The translations under genes were made by a program, and so were the position numbers. 64,000 nucleotides of DNA, from positions 6,282,001 to 6,346,000 of the forward strand of contig JAILWY010000007.1 in assembly GCA_022113835.1 (NCBI GenBank), in the 5' to 3' direction. Below are positions 50,147 through 59,920 of the stretch, piece after piece. The DNA comes from Atopsyche davidsoni (taxonomy: Eukaryota > Arthropoda > Insecta > Trichoptera > Hydrobiosidae). Position 1 is the first letter of the stretch. Each line of letters starts with the position of its first letter. Under the pieces are notes generated by a model, which was given only the letters and a program-made list of their open reading frames with translations, was not told where the DNA came from and did not search any database.

Positions 50147-50999
50147 GTCAGGAGGAGACAGTTTCTTCTGAAACATTCAATATGTAGGAGGTATTTCGGA
50201 GTCAGTTATCACAGAATCTCACAACGGGTTTTGATTAAGAATCCTATTTTTAGATCTCTCATATTTAATATTGCCAGTAGTGCCCGAAGAACAAAATGTA
50301 TATTTATGAAGTAAAAGTTGTTGGCTTTTTGCAAGAATATATTTGTCTCACATTGATCGCATAACCGAAGGAGCAGCGTATTGGCTATTCGATACGCCGG
50401 TCGAGTATCCGTCCACTCGCATACGAAAAGTGGAGGAGTGATTGCACAGAAAGTCTTCAGAAAGAATAATATAACAAATCAAAATTATGGAACGGAAACT
50501 TCTTGACGAGCAGAGAAATACGCAAAATATAAAATCATCTCATAGAAAAATTAGTCGATAGCCAAAAAAGGACAGCTTTGCTTAACTCGTCATATATATA
50601 ATTTTGATGGAGATGCTAAATCTGCACCGCATCCTTGCAACTCGAGCCCGCAGCGCGGCTGCGCCTATTTTTCTTTCGTTGGGCAACTCTGTCCCTCGGA
50701 GACGATCCACATGCTTCACTTCCTGCCTGCAGTTGATGACTGACACAAATCTCTCATTATATAAGAGTCAAGATACTAAAATTGTGAAATATTATTTCGG
50801 TAGGCGGAGGACACCCTCCAGTGCTCATATATTGCGAGACCCTTGATCTGCCGTCTATATTTTCCTTAAAAGCTTATTTTTTAACCACAGATCGTGCGAG
50901 CGGGATGAACTTAGCTCAGGCAAGAAAAAGCCCCCCAGACAATGCTTGACTCGTCATATTTCAAAACAATTATTTTAGCTAATCATTTTTCTTCCAATA

Positions 51000-51500
51000 A
51001 GGGTGCACCTACCACACCGGGAACAATGGTGGGGCAACGCTCGGCGAGCTTACTCTGCGACCGGATCGTTTAGTATGAAAATAAAATTGTCGAGCAAAGT
51101 TTGCTGGCAGTGTAGAGACAAACGCAATATCGGAGCCAGTCAGCGCAGAATCCGAGGCGGAGCGAGAGGGGCGCGGGGCAGAGCGAGACGGGATCGGGCT
51201 CGAAACAATGGAGCGCCGGTTTTTACCGTTAATAATTTTTTGCAAGGAAAACGCATTGAATCGCAAAATCGTGTATCAATGTGCACGCCACGGTGCGCAC
51301 TGCGAGCGGTCAAAGGAGGCCGGCGCGGGCTCGGCGGACACGAGAAATGTGCATTGTGTGGCCGCGGAGAGTGGACGCTGGTACTGGCGGTGGCGGTGGC
51401 GGTGGCGGTGGCGGTGGCGGTGGCGGTGGCGGTGGCGGTGGCGATCGTCTCTCGCGGCGGCCATCTTGCTTGCCGAATGTTGAACGGGAACTAACAACGC
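51000..51500. promoter_or_regulatory. GC-rich island with (tggcgg)n and YY1/Pho-like site
   Basis: GC-rich block with a hexanucleotide repeat tggcgg (51385-51443, nearly ten copies), followed by GGCCATCTTG (51459-51468). On the ihog strand this reads CAAGATGGCC, close to the YY1/Pho consensus common in TATA-less promoters. A candidate ihog promoter, not proven. Confidence 0.25.
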
Positions 51501-53031
51501 CGAGGCGCTAGAATTGCAACTTTTTTTTTCAGCCAGGCTCTTTTCAAACTGACAAGCGTACAGGGGAGTCGTGAAGAATTTGCCACGATTTATTCAATAA
51601 ATTTGTATGCATTCTATTATTTTTGCTTACAAGGATATTATTGTTGCCTTTCACATATTTTGTAAAAATTTATTGATATTTAAAAATAAAACTGTGACGT
51701 CAAAGAGAAGAAAAAAACCCCACCCAACGGCGCCTATTTCAACGCGTATTTAAGATATAAACATTGTCAACTGTCACGTTTTTTTCCAGCAATCAGATTC
51801 GCACTATTATTGCTCAAAAATCAATAAACAATCAGTCAATTCAAATAACCCCAATAAACAATCAGCATACGACTGCTCGAATAACGCGCACGTGTTCAAA
51901 GTAGTTGGTAGGTGCGTGTAATTGCAACGTTACCGAAATGTTTGCAGATCGTTATTATCATCCCCCGCGAGCTCAGCCCCCCGAAATATCTACAACGCGA
52001 ATTCTAGTCAGTCACCTCGCGACTAGAGTGTCTGCTATGATGTACTCGCATGCTAAATAGTCATTGAACATTCCCTCCGGTGGATGTTCCCACGGCCATA
52101 AACTTCGCAGAAGAGTGACTTGCGTTTCGTAGCGCCGAACCCGAACCTCAAAAAACTAAATAAAAGAATTAATATCGTGTGAGAAGCTCCGTCAGCTTTC
52201 ATAGTTAAGCGCGTGCAATTATTATTTGTCGATTAACGAGACATTATGTTTTATAAGCATTGGCAATTAACCCAGCGCGGGATAAATGGGTGCACGGATC
52301 CCCTGTCGCCTCTGCGCGAGACCGGAGTGGTGAAAACTATGCCCAAACTCTTGAGTATAACATATTCCAAAACAAATATGAAAGCACTCGCTCCATTGTC
52401 CTTGCATTCATTACGGGGGGACACTTGTGGTTTTGTATTCATTTTGAAAACGTGTATTTTTATATTGAAAGTAATAAAACGAATTCTGCACTGCACGTCA
52501 AAGCAATCACCAAATATAATAGAGACCCGAGTCTAAGCAATTTGCATCTTTGATAAATCTTGAAAAAACAACACACGTGCGAGTAGTGGCTTTACTGCCG
52601 ATTAATTTTACTACTTTCGATTGTTTCCAGGTTTGATCTTTTTTTTCACCGAGTAGTGATAATGCTTGATGAATGGTCGATATCCCTTTCTCCTGGATCT
52701 TATCCCTTGGTATTTTTACTGCGAGCAGACGTTGTGTCGTTGCTCGTGAACTTTGAGCCGATCTGAATTTAGCATCGGGTGATCGGTAGCCCTGCAGGGA
52801 GGATTCTCACCGGTGCAGAATGGACGGTACTTATCTAGATGGAAATTCCTCGATGGATTAGATGCTTTATCGAATCTGCGGCAAGTCTGGATGGAGCGGA
52901 ACCTGTTCCTTCTCGCTCGTGCGCCGTGCCCCCTGCACACGAGGACGCGCCCGCGCCGAGCTCGCATTGCCAGCTCGCTAAGCATTACCGCCTCGTCGTT
53001 AACGCGTGTTAGGCGAGCCGAGCGAGCTCAC

Positions 53032-53162
53032 CTGAGTTGTCTCGATTTAGTAGGAAAAGTTTTTCGTGATCACCTATTGTCGGCGAGTAGTTGGGTGTGC
53101 TTGTCCCCACTTCGACGAGCTCGAGGCCCCGTGCGCGGCGGCCTCGGCCCGCCCGTAATCGA
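53032..53162 (-). other. Candidate internal or 5' exon on the ihog strand
   Basis: Strong acceptor (tattttttgcag) and near-ideal donor (ACTCAG|gtgagc) flank 131 bp of GC-rich sequence, open in one frame (LELVEVGTSTPNYSPTIGDH). That frame extends upstream through the acceptor to an ATG at 53,305. It may be an ihog 5' exon or part of a separate gene. Confidence 0.3.
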
Positions 53163-53810
53163 CTGCAAAAAATACCTCGCACTGTTTTAATCGAACGACT
53201 TATTAAAAACAACGTGCCAGGCCGAGACGGACGCTCATTTTTATTTCGAAAACATTGCACTTCAGATAGCAGATAAGAAAGCAGTTCCTCTGGGGACAAT
53301 TGCAATAAATTCGGATTCGGTAATTAAACCTGTTATTGAAAATAATGCGATACTCGGTGTTGCTAATAACTTTTAATAATGTTTTGATTGCGTTTTTAAA
53401 TATCAGTTATTTTACAACGAATATTCTGGATAGTAATATTTATAAAGTTAACTTATCAAAATATAAGCCCGAAAGGTTGTCTTTGAGGATTTTTAATAGC
53501 CCAGGTCGCGTCCTCTGCAAACGTTCCTTTAAACTCTGCTATAAATTATAAACTAAAATAATAAATATAAATCAAATAACATATATTTTTAATTTTATTA
53601 CCAATGGGTTACTATTAAAATTCGATAAAGTATATTGATTTATATTATAAAGGCTTTGAACTGATCTGTAACTAACGGAATTGCATCGTTAGCTGACAAA
53701 AAGTATTCCAGAATCATCAGATATGTGTACTTAATTTTTTTATTTTTGTAGTCTTATGAGTGTTGCGATAGCTACCCGAAATGCTCTACTCAATTCGTTA
53801 GAAAGTGTTG

Positions 53811-53834
53811 GGAACTCCGAGACATCGGAGTTCT
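53811..53834. repeat. Perfect 9-bp hairpin, 4-nt loop
   Basis: gaactccga (53812-53820), loop gaca, tcggagttc (53825-53833). Confidence 0.85.
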
Positions 53835-56607
53835 CTCTTGTCCCTCAGCGAGCAGAACTCGAGAACTTTTCATGTTTATGCCAAAAGTATTTTTTATTCG
53901 CGCTCCTGTCCGAGTGGAATATACTTTTAAATATAAATATTTAGCCTGCTATTGAATCTCTCGCGTCTTGGATTACAAGCGGCCTAATCATCATTCCTAT
54001 TGTTTTTATAAAATACGTACAATATTTTTAGAGTTTATATTTGTGTGGACCGATGAGTTGACGAGTAGCTTTGACATCAGAATCCTTTTTTTCGATGACA
54101 GGCGCCGGAGTCCCATTGTGTCGGCAGCTCTATGGAGGCGACGAGATGCCCACCTTTTCCTAATTTATCTGCCTCCGATATTTGATATTTCAATGCGAGG
54201 ATCGCCGACATATTTTACAGACTCGTTTGTATTTATTTGATCATAATAAACACACAATGCGAATCGTATATTCGAGAAAAAAGGGACACAAACTTGGAAG
54301 GAGACATCAGAAATCGATTCGTCCAGGGTGACCACTCGTATGTTCAAAAAATCCCATACGCATTGCAATCGATAGTTACAAATAATCGAGTAGCCGATCG
54401 ATTGATTCATCAAAAATTTGCTCGATGTGAAAACGCAGCATCGACCGTCGTTGCTACTAAAAATCTAATCATTAATTAGATGAACAGAAATCCCCAACTT
54501 ATTTAAATTAACTTATTAAAAATCAAAATTACTACTCCGATTCGCTGATATTTTAAATTATAAATAAACGCCCTTAGCTAAGCAAAAAATAAATAGTAAA
54601 ATTATTGGCTCGGAGTAAGCCATAGTAGATTTTCGAATTAAATAAATCAAAAAGTCTGTAGGAATATTTTATTATCAGTTTTTGAAATTATCAAAATCAC
54701 TATCAATGTCCAATTAAAATTCATATAATACTTTGGCATGAAACAGAACAATCCTAGGCATCAGAGCAAAATTACAATTGGATTCAATGCGTTGGAGATC
54801 AGGCCCGACACGAGCGCTGGAGCCGGAGCGAGGGACTTCAAATCAATGCGTCCACGAAATCGCCAAGCACCCCTATAAACTGTGAAATATGGCCAATTGG
54901 GGTGTAGGTTTTTTGAATATTACTAGATCGTGATATCGTCTTCACAAAGAATTGTCTCGTGTGTTCAAAGAAACTAAAAAAGTAAACCCTGTTGCATAGT
55001 CAGCCTGCTGCAATAGCATTTCTCTCGAGGACAAAAACCAGATCAATTATCACGAGCCAGTCATTAAATCGTGCAATTGTTCGAATTCCCACTCTCCCGG
55101 AGCCGTACGAAATAATTTCTCGTTATGATCCCCAAAGAGCCGCCGCCCTCTGTCCCCGCCCCGCCCCGCCCTGGCACACAATAACAACATTATTATTAAA
55201 TCGAAACCAGCGTTCGTCGCGGCTGTTGCCAACCACACGAGAGATGCCCAAATTAAAGCATTTCCACCAAGTAAAACAGTCCAAAATGACTGGCATTAAA
55301 ATACATTTTTATCATTGCAAAAAAATATATACCTACATCGAAATATGTACGTCATTGACGAAAACGTATTTATATAAATATTTTGGAGATCCAGTGCTGT
55401 GTTGTATGAATTGCACACTATCAGTATCGGGTATATACCTAATAGCTGAATATTTATTTTGTACTAATTAGGTAACAAATAATTTACACTCAGTACAAAG
55501 TGAAAGCTACGACCATAGTAAAAAAAATATTATAAAAGAAATTGTTTAAAAACAAAAAAAAAACCACGAACGAAAACACTACAATTATAAATCTGAAACA
55601 CCGATGCACTTTTAACAAGTGGCCGTTTTGTTTGAACAATCAGAAGCTATGACTTGATCAATAATGCAAGTTTTCACACTATCGTCACAAATAAATCCCT
55701 TTAGAAAATAAAAGCGATCCTGCAAAAAGCTGAGGTTTTTCCTTGGCAAGTTGTCTCGCGTCTTCACCTGCTCGCCGGAAGCCGAAAAACTCACTCGTGC
55801 AGCTCTCAAATATAATTTCGCCTTTAATGTTATTCTCTGAAAGAATGCGGCTTATTGGCGTTCTTGGGCCGCCAGTGCCCGGTTTTTTTGTATCCACAAG
55901 TCTGTATGATTGATGGAAAACTACTTTAAATTGACGACTACTGTCAATTCATGGCGGCAGATTTTTGAGGTTAGTCAAAAATGCCCCATGAAAGGTATTT
56001 GGAATATTCAACCATCCCGACTGCTCTCGTTGTTCGCTTCGTTTCAACAAAAACTTCCATATTCATTGCAGAAAAAAATACAAAATTCTTTATTTTATTT
56101 TATGTTAATTTACAATAGTTCGGTGTGTGTGGCTGTCCCCTGCTCCCGGCGCAGGTTGTGGGGCTTACAAGGTGTGGCTTAGGCGGTAGCGTACGTGGGT
56201 TTCTCTATTTCCGTTATTGAATTTGTGTAGGGAAAAATATGTGTAAAAAACCCTTTTTTTATCCATATTCATCGCAAACTATTTGTGGTTTTGTGACAAT
56301 ACGACTCGCTTGTAGTCCGAGATCAAGCTATAAAATCTTATTTAGTTTACGATTGTAGTATTTCATTTTATTATTGGTTTGAATTTTTAAATAATCACGT
56401 AAAAATAAAAAAGAATGTAATGAAACGAATATTTACGTATCGATTTATTTTTTTAATATTTTGTAATTTGAGTGGAAAATTATTAACTAGCTATCAAATA
56501 CGTCACACAAATTTTAAAAAAAACTACACTATTAGATATGTTCGGACATTCTAGCAGCAGCTGTTAATTTCTTAGTTGTTAAGCCGCGTAAATTGATTAT
56601 GATTTTG
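53835..56607. other. AT-rich non-coding DNA
   Basis: No gene recognised. Nothing distinctive before the LTR element except a small GC-rich patch at 56,130-56,200. Confidence 0.5.
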
Positions 56608-56612
56608 AGTAG
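56608..56612. repeat. Target site duplication, left
   Basis: agtag, repeated at 59916-59920 directly after the element. Confidence 0.9.
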
Positions 56613-56871
56613 TGTATCGGACGTCAGCTAAGCGTTTTTGACACTGGCCTCACGACGGTGGAGGACTGCCTTTTTTATGTTCCCACCGGCACGTTGGCAG
56701 CATTGTGGCTAACTTCATGAACCATATTGTTACTATCTTCATGTGCAATAAATGACAGTTGGAGTTGAGATACGAATACAAAACGATGGCGGTTTAAGTT
56801 AACCTCTCCCTTCCCGGCACACATCCAAATCCCCATCAATTACAGTCTTTGTGCCAGAAAAGTCTGGTACA
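56613..56871 (+). repeat. 5' LTR
   Basis: 259 bp, TG...CA termini. AATAAA at 56747-56752 is the likely poly(A) signal; no clear TATA box. Confidence 0.93.
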
Positions 56872-56874
56872 AAG

Positions 56875-56893
56875 TGGTCCTTCGAAACGGATT
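56875..56893 (+). promoter_or_regulatory. Primer binding site, tRNA-Tyr type
   Basis: Three bases after the LTR, TGGTCCTTCGA matches the complement of the eukaryotic tRNA-Tyr 3' end (…TCGAAGGA plus CCA); the next bases match with two mismatches. Confidence 0.7.
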
Positions 56894-57044
56894 AGAGTCA
56901 GTGTTTGATTTGGATGTGGAAGGTGAAGTTCGGCGTTCTACAAGTGGTAAAACGACCGCACGTGTGCTGTGCTAAAGCCCTGCAAACCGCGGAAATTACG
57001 GCCTTACAACCCGTGATTTAAGAAGCATTTGCGAGCGTAAAGAT

Positions 57045-59675
57045 TTGCAACGATTTGTAAAGATGCCTTCCACCCGATCTGGCGCGAACGCCGTCGCAGA
57101 GGACAGAGCTGGGTCCGATTCGGGAAGCGAATCGTCCCGAAACTCTGATCGGATAACGGCAGATAATACGCTCAGACAAGCGCTCCGCGAGTTAGAGGAA
57201 GCACGTCGAGAGGTACGTGAGCTAAAAGCCCAGGGAAATGTTCCTGAGGCCGCGAACGCGGCACGTCGCGCAGCCGAGCGAGAGAGCCCCGCTACCCCGA
57301 GCGCCGGGCCCGCTATCGCGATCACAGCCGCGCGGTCACCACATATCTCTCCGGACTCGTGGCACACGGAGGGACTGACAAACGATCCGCATCGTCAAAC
57401 CGCGGCATGGGTTTCCCAGCAAGACAACCCTCTTGCTCGGATGATGACCGCCGTCACTGATGTAATGCGGCAATTCTCTGACTCCCAAAATCCGAGACAG
57501 GATACAGCGAGAGCGTATCCGGGAACGTCGCCTCTGCACCGTACAGCAGAAGAGCCGGCGATCGAGTTCCCTATGTCATCGCCACTGCACCGGACAGCAG
57601 ACAAGCCGGCGATGATGTATGTCCGATCGGACTCGGCGGCGAGAGTGTCGCCGCCGCCCCACCACATTCCTGCCTACCCCGACTCAAGGGGAATGAGGCA
57701 GATGGAAGCCTCCACGGCGAGGCAGTCCAGCATCAAGGTCGCAGGTAACCTGAACGACCCCGAGCGAGTCGATGGTCGCCACAAGGATGATGGCCGACAC
57801 GATGGCCGACACGATGGCCGACAGGAGGGTGGCCGACAGGGTGGCCGACAGGAGGATGGCCGACAGGATGGCCGACAGGACGGCCGCGGGGATCGCCGCC
57901 AGGATGGCCGCGATGTATGCCGCGAGTATGGCCGCAAGGATCGCCGCCAGGATGGCCGCGAGGATGGCCGCGGTTACCGCCGCGATGACCGCCGCGATGG
58001 TGCGATGCACACCGGGGAGCCGCCGCATGGGCCCTTCCCAGCTGCGATGGCAGCGCGAGGCGTCCCTTCGTCGCATGAACTTGCGAGTCGGGAAGCGTCT
58101 CACACCGGGAAGCCGCCGCATGGGCCCTTCCCAGCTGCGATGGCAGCGCGAGGCGTCCCTTCGTCGCATGAACTTGCGAGTCGGGAAGCGTCTCACACCG
58201 GGGAGCCGCCGCCTGGGCCCTTCCCAGCTGCGATGGCAGCGCGAGGCGTCCCTTCGTCGCATGAACTTGCGAGTCGGGAAGCGTCTCACACCGGGGAGCC
58301 GCCGCATGGGCCCTTCCCAGCTGCGATGGCAGCGCGAGGCGTCCCTTCGTCGCTTGGAGTTGCGAGTCGGGAAGCGCCTCACAACGGGGAGCCGTCACCT
58401 GGGCCCCTCCCAGCTGCGATGGCAGCTCGCGACGTCCCGCCGCCGACAGGACTGGCGGATCGGGACGCGCCCTTCGTCGATGCCGCGCCTGCCAGGGAGA
58501 CGCTGATTGCGCCTCCGCTGGCCGCGCTCGCATCCCGCGACGTCCCGCCGCCGACAGGACTGGCGGACCGGGACGCGCCCTTCATCGATGCCGCGCCTGC
58601 CAGGGAGACGCCGATTGCGCCTCCGCTGGCCGCGCTCGCATCCCGCGACGTCCCGCCGCCGACAGGACTGGCGGAGCGGGACGCGCCCTTCATCGATGCC
58701 GCGCCTGCCAGGGAGACGCCGATTGCGCCTCCGCTGGCCGCGCTCGCATCCCGCGACGTCCCGCCGCCGACAGGACTGGCGGAGCGGGACGCGCCCTCCA
58801 TCGATGCCACGCCTGCCAGGGAGACGCCGATTGCGCCTCCGCTGGCCGCGCTCGCATCCCGCGACGTCCCGCCGCCGACAGGACTGGCGGATCGGGACGC
58901 GCCCTTCGTCGATGCCGCGCCTGCCAGGGAGACGCCGATTGCGCCTCCGCTGGCCGCGCTCGCATCCCGCGACGTCCCGCCGCCGACAGGACTGGCGGAG
59001 CGGGACGCGCCCTCCATCGATGCCGCGCCTGCCAGGGAGCCGCCGAGTGCGCCTCCGCTGGCCGCGCTGGCAGCTCGCGACGTCCCGCCGCCGACAGGAC
59101 TGGCGGACCGGGACGCGCCCTCCATCGATGCCGCGCCTGCCAGGGAGCCGCCGAGTGCGCCTCCGCTGGCCGCGCTGGCAGCTCGCGACGTCTCGCCGCC
59201 GACAGGACTGGCGGATCGGGACGCGCCCTTCGTCGATGCCGCGCCTGCCAGGGAGACGCCGATTGCGCCTCCGCTGGCCGCGCTCGCATCCCGCGACGTC
59301 CCGCCGCCGACAGGACTGGCGGAGCGGGACGCGCCTTTCATCGATGCCGCGCCTGCCAGGGAGACGCCGATTGCGCCTCCGCTGGCCGCGCTGGCAGCCC
59401 GCGATGTCCCTTCGCCGCTTAAACTTGCGGGTCAAGACGCGCCCACCAGGAAGCCGCCGCCCCGGCCGCCCGACGCTACTCGTCGCCGCTCCGATGCCCT
59501 CGCCGCCGCCCAGGCCGCCCGACGCCATCGCCGCTCCACCGCCGTCTTCGTCGCCTCCGTCTACGCCAAGCCCGACGCTCGCCCGCACATCCGCCGACGC
59601 CGGAAAAACGGACAGCCGACGTGGATCAGGAGTATGGCAGAGCCCTACTGGGGGAGTGTATCGGACGTCAGCTAA
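57045..59675 (+). CDS. Tandem-repeat protein of the LTR element (gag-position ORF)
   Basis: An 876-residue ORF (870 from the likely start ATG at 57063, MPSTRSGANAVAED) in the gag position. Order: acidic/Ser N-terminus; predicted coiled coil about 42-65 (TLRQALRELEEARREVRELK); Pro/Ser region with a duplicated SPLHRTA..PA motif; Asp-Gly-Arg-rich repeats 242-321; 31-residue repeats 322-462; nine 36-residue repeats 463-786; Arg/Pro-rich basic tail. No CCHC knuckle and no pol domains. The stop lies 19 nt inside the 3' LTR (SVSDVS). The coiled coil is compatible with a Gag-like assembly role, but homology is not evident. Confidence 0.75.
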   Translation: MQRFVKMPSTRSGANAVAEDRAGSDSGSESSRNSDRITADNTLRQALRELEEARREVRELKAQGNVPEAANAARRAAERESPATPSAGPAIAITAARSPHISPDSWHTEGLTNDPHRQTAAWVSQQDNPLARMMTAVTDVMRQFSDSQNPRQDTARAYPGTSPLHRTAEEPAIEFPMSSPLHRTADKPAMMYVRSDSAARVSPPPHHIPAYPDSRGMRQMEASTARQSSIKVAGNLNDPERVDGRHKDDGRHDGRHDGRQEGGRQGGRQEDGRQDGRQDGRGDRRQDGRDVCREYGRKDRRQDGREDGRGYRRDDRRDGAMHTGEPPHGPFPAAMAARGVPSSHELASREASHTGKPPHGPFPAAMAARGVPSSHELASREASHTGEPPPGPFPAAMAARGVPSSHELASREASHTGEPPHGPFPAAMAARGVPSSLGVASREAPHNGEPSPGPLPAAMAARDVPPPTGLADRDAPFVDAAPARETLIAPPLAALASRDVPPPTGLADRDAPFIDAAPARETPIAPPLAALASRDVPPPTGLAERDAPFIDAAPARETPIAPPLAALASRDVPPPTGLAERDAPSIDATPARETPIAPPLAALASRDVPPPTGLADRDAPFVDAAPARETPIAPPLAALASRDVPPPTGLAERDAPSIDAAPAREPPSAPPLAALAARDVPPPTGLADRDAPSIDAAPAREPPSAPPLAALAARDVSPPTGLADRDAPFVDAAPARETPIAPPLAALASRDVPPPTGLAERDAPFIDAAPARETPIAPPLAALAARDVPSPLKLAGQDAPTRKPPPRPPDATRRRSDALAAAQAARRHRRSTAVFVASVYAKPDARPHIRRRRKNGQPTWIRSMAEPYWGSVSDVS
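57770..58005 (+). repeat. 12-bp repeat encoding DGR[Q/H/R]
   Basis: Degenerate tandem units of gatggccgacag, in frame, giving repeated Asp-Gly-Arg-X peptides. Later units shift to gatggccgcgag (DGRE). Confidence 0.9.
58008..58430 (+). repeat. 93-bp repeats, four full copies plus partial
   Basis: Units start at 58008, 58101, 58194, 58287 and 58380, each 31 codons (HTGEPPHGPFPAAMAARGVP, then SSHELASREAS). Nearly identical; the fifth grades into the 108-bp repeats. Confidence 0.93.
58431..59402 (+). repeat. 108-bp repeats, nine exact-length copies
   Basis: Units start every 108 bp from 58431 and encode 36 residues (DVPPPTGLADRDAPFIDAAP, then ARETPIAPPLAALASR). A degenerate tenth follows. Variation is limited to a few codons (ADRD/AERD, FI/FV/SI, ETPIA/EPPSA). 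Confidence 0.95.
59650..59656 (+). promoter_or_regulatory. Polypurine tract
   Basis: gggggag directly abuts the 3' LTR, as expected for plus-strand priming; it is short. Confidence 0.7.
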
Positions 59676-59915
59676 GCGTTTTTGACACTGGCCTCACGAC
59701 GGTGGAGGACTGCCTTTTTTATGTTCCCACCGGCACGTTGGCAGCATTGTGGCTAACTTCATGAACCATATTGTTACTATCTTCATGTGCAATAAATGAC
59801 AGTTGGAGTTGAGATACGAATACAAAACGATGGCGGTTTAAGTTAACCTCTCCCTTCCCGGCACACATCCAAATCCCCATCAATTACAGTCTTTGTGCCA
59901 GAAAAGTCTGGTACA
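59657..59915 (+). repeat. 3' LTR
   Basis: 259 bp, no difference from the 5' LTR seen on reading both. AATAAA at 59791-59796. Confidence 0.93.
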
Positions 59916-59920
59916 AGTAG
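59916..59920. repeat. Target site duplication, right
   Basis: agtag, matching 56608-56612. Confidence 0.9.

Larger units (their letters stand above)
56613..59915 (+). mobile_element. Non-autonomous LTR retrotransposon (3303 bp)
   Basis: Complete structure: 259-bp LTRs beginning TGTA and ending TACA, a 5-bp target duplication (agtag), a primer binding site, one large ORF and a polypurine tract. The internal region is only 2785 bp and encodes no protease, reverse transcriptase, RNase H or integrase, so it must be moved by a partner element. The two LTRs look the same throughout, implying recent insertion. The tRNA-Tyr primer type and the ORF running into the 3' LTR recall insect Bel/Pao elements (from memory, unverified). 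It is far more GC-rich internally than the host DNA. Confidence 0.92.

Noticed and set aside
51003..51494. 163-residue plus ORF
   Set aside because: Its Val-Ala repeat is the tggcgg hexamer translated; no independent coding support.
52716..52985. Zinc-finger-like peptide (TGENPPCR ... SDRLKVHEQRH) on minus
   Set aside because: It recalls a C2H2 finger with its linker, but the second cysteine spacing is wrong and there is only one unit. Probably chance or a decayed finger.
58379..59588. Long minus-strand and alternative-frame ORFs over the LTR-element repeats as genes
   Set aside because: They follow from a stop-free GC-rich 108-bp repeat. The plus frame starting at 57,045/57,063 is longer, extends outside the repeats and fits the element's layout.
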